From NCBI GenBank assembly GCA_902542855.1, contig CACBWE010000001.1:1-64000 (forward strand): DNA of 64,000 nucleotides, read 5' to 3'. This DNA is from an uncultured Pelagibacteraceae bacterium. Lineage in GTDB: Bacteria > Pseudomonadota > Alphaproteobacteria > Pelagibacterales > Pelagibacteraceae. A model generated the notes under the pieces. That model did not search any database, was not told the origin of the DNA, and saw nothing but the letters and a program-made list of their open reading frames with translations. The position numbers were made by a program, and so were the translations under genes. Numbering within the stretch: position 1 is the stretch's first letter; the number at the start of each line of letters is the position of its first letter. Shown here piece by piece: positions 62,609-64,000 of this stretch.

Positions 62609-64000
62609 ATGAAAAAAACAAAAATTGATCACTATACAGATAAAGAAGCTTTAGATTTTCATAAAGACAAAAAACCTGGAAAGATTGAGATTATTTCTTC
62701 AAAAAATATGACAACTAAGCGTGATCTCGCTTTAGCTTATTCTCCAGGAGTTGCTGCTCCTGTAAAAAAGATAAGTGAAAATCCAGAAGCAGCTTATGAT
62801 TACACGAGTAAAGGAAACCTTGTTGCTGTAATAAGTAATGGTTCGGCAATATTAGGAATGGGAAATTTAGGTGCTCTTGCATCAAAGCCTGTGATGGAAG
62901 GAAAGGCCGTGTTATTTAAAAGATTTGCGGATATCGATTCAATAGATTTAGAGATTGATTGTGCAGATTCAGACGAAATCATAAATTCAATTAAAAATTT
63001 TGCACCTAGTTTTGGTGGAATAAATTTAGAAGACATAGCAGCCCCAGATTGTTTTATAATAGAACAAAAATTAAAAGAAATTTTGGATATTCCTGTTTTT
63101 CATGATGATCAACATGGAACAGCAATTATAACAACCGCAGCATTAATTAATGCCTTAGATATTTGTGGTAAATCAATTAAAAAAATTAAAGTTGTAGTAA
63201 ATGGTGCAGGAGCTTCAGCACAAGCTTGTACTGAGTTATTTAAAAATTCAGGAGTAAAATCTGAAAATATAATAATGCTAGATAGAAAGGGCGTTATTTA
63301 CGAAGGAAGAACTGAGGGAATTGATCAATGGAAATCCAGATATGCAGTTAAAACTAAAAATAGAACTTTAAAGGATGCTGTTAAAGGTGCAGATGTTTTT
63401 TTAGGATTATCTGCAAAAGGTGTTCTAAAAAAAGAAATGGTTAAATCTATGGCAAAAAATCCAATTATATTTGCTTGTGCTAATCCTGATCCAGAAATTA
63501 CTCCAGAGGAAATTAGTGAGGTTAGAAATGATGCAATTGTTGCAACAGGGAGATCAGACTACCCTAATCAAGTAAATAATTTAATTGGATTTCCTTATAT
63601 CTTTAGAGGAGCTTTAGATGTGAGATCTAAAACGATAAATGAAGAAATGAAGGTTGCTGCAGCTAATGCAATAGCTAAGCTTGCAAGAGAAGATGTTCCT
63701 GATGAAGTTGTTGCAGCTATGGGTGGAGAAAGACCTCATTATGGAAAAGATTATATTATTCCATCTACATTTGATCCAAGATTAATTAGTGTAATACCAG
63801 CGGCTGTAGCAAAAGCAGCCATAGATAGTGGAGCAGCTAGAAAAAATATAGATGATTTTGAAGTTTATAAAGATCAACTAAAACAAAGACTAGATCCAAC
63901 CGTTACCATCATGCAGGGTATTAATTCATTTATTAAGAAAAATCAGAAAAGAATAGTTTTTGCAGATGGTGAAGATGAAAATACTTTAAAAGCAGCTATA
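62609..64000 (+). CDS. maeB: NADP-type malic enzyme, partial, entering a phosphotransacetylase-like domain
   Basis: From ATG 62609: MKKTKIDHYTDKEALDFHKDKKPGKIEIISSKNMTTKRDLALAYSPGVAAP...; C-terminal RIVFADGEDENTLKAAI at window edge. Confidence 0.93.
   Translation, partial: MKKTKIDHYTDKEALDFHKDKKPGKIEIISSKNMTTKRDLALAYSPGVAAPVKKISENPEAAYDYTSKGNLVAVISNGSAILGMGNLGALASKPVMEGKAVLFKRFADIDSIDLEIDCADSDEIINSIKNFAPSFGGINLEDIAAPDCFIIEQKLKEILDIPVFHDDQHGTAIITTAALINALDICGKSIKKIKVVVNGAGASAQACTELFKNSGVKSENIIMLDRKGVIYEGRTEGIDQWKSRYAVKTKNRTLKDAVKGADVFLGLSAKGVLKKEMVKSMAKNPIIFACANPDPEITPEEISEVRNDAIVATGRSDYPNQVNNLIGFPYIFRGALDVRSKTINEEMKVAAANAIAKLAREDVPDEVVAAMGGERPHYGKDYIIPSTFDPRLISVIPAAVAKAAIDSGAARKNIDDFEVYKDQLKQRLDPTVTIMQGINSFIKKNQKRIVFADGEDENTLKAAI

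Noticed and set aside
1-64000. CRISPR arrays, IS elements, prophage or a defence island
   Set aside because: No regularly spaced repeats, transposase/integrase genes, or defence gene clusters were seen; gaps between core genes are very short.

Overview
This 64 kb window looks like AT-rich, densely packed core chromosome from a streamlined marine alphaproteobacterium. Gene content and style are consistent with the SAR11/Pelagibacterales group (inference from protein character, not a database search). I see housekeeping operons: gltBD, aceEF, dnaA-dnaN, ubiE-ubiB, coaBC-dut, fabA-fabB-fabI, rpsO-pnp, nusA-infB-rbfA, lnt-metK, miaB-phoH-ybeY, trpS-murJ, and partial gltB and maeB at the edges. 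There are two tRNAs. I see no convincing mobile elements, CRISPR arrays, phage genes or defence island. The most unusual observations are: (1) a pyruvate dehydrogenase E1 (AceE) with an extra N-terminal lipoyl domain; (2) a CarD-family regulator with a ~100-residue lysine-rich tail, facing a 30-aa lysine-repeat miniprotein that the ORF track missed; (3) an Irr-like regulator with Irr/ICE-like dyads upstream of itself and of a rubrerythrin / Fe-S protein / DUF3501 cluster; (4) a pentamer-repeat leader with an overlapping uORF before pnp; (5) an intrinsic terminator translated as the false N-terminus of the nusA ORF; (6) head-to-head 5' overlap of a shortened TsaB and a polysaccharide deacetylase; (7) several microproteins and dyads in the short intergenic spaces. 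All were read by eye, without alignments or searches.
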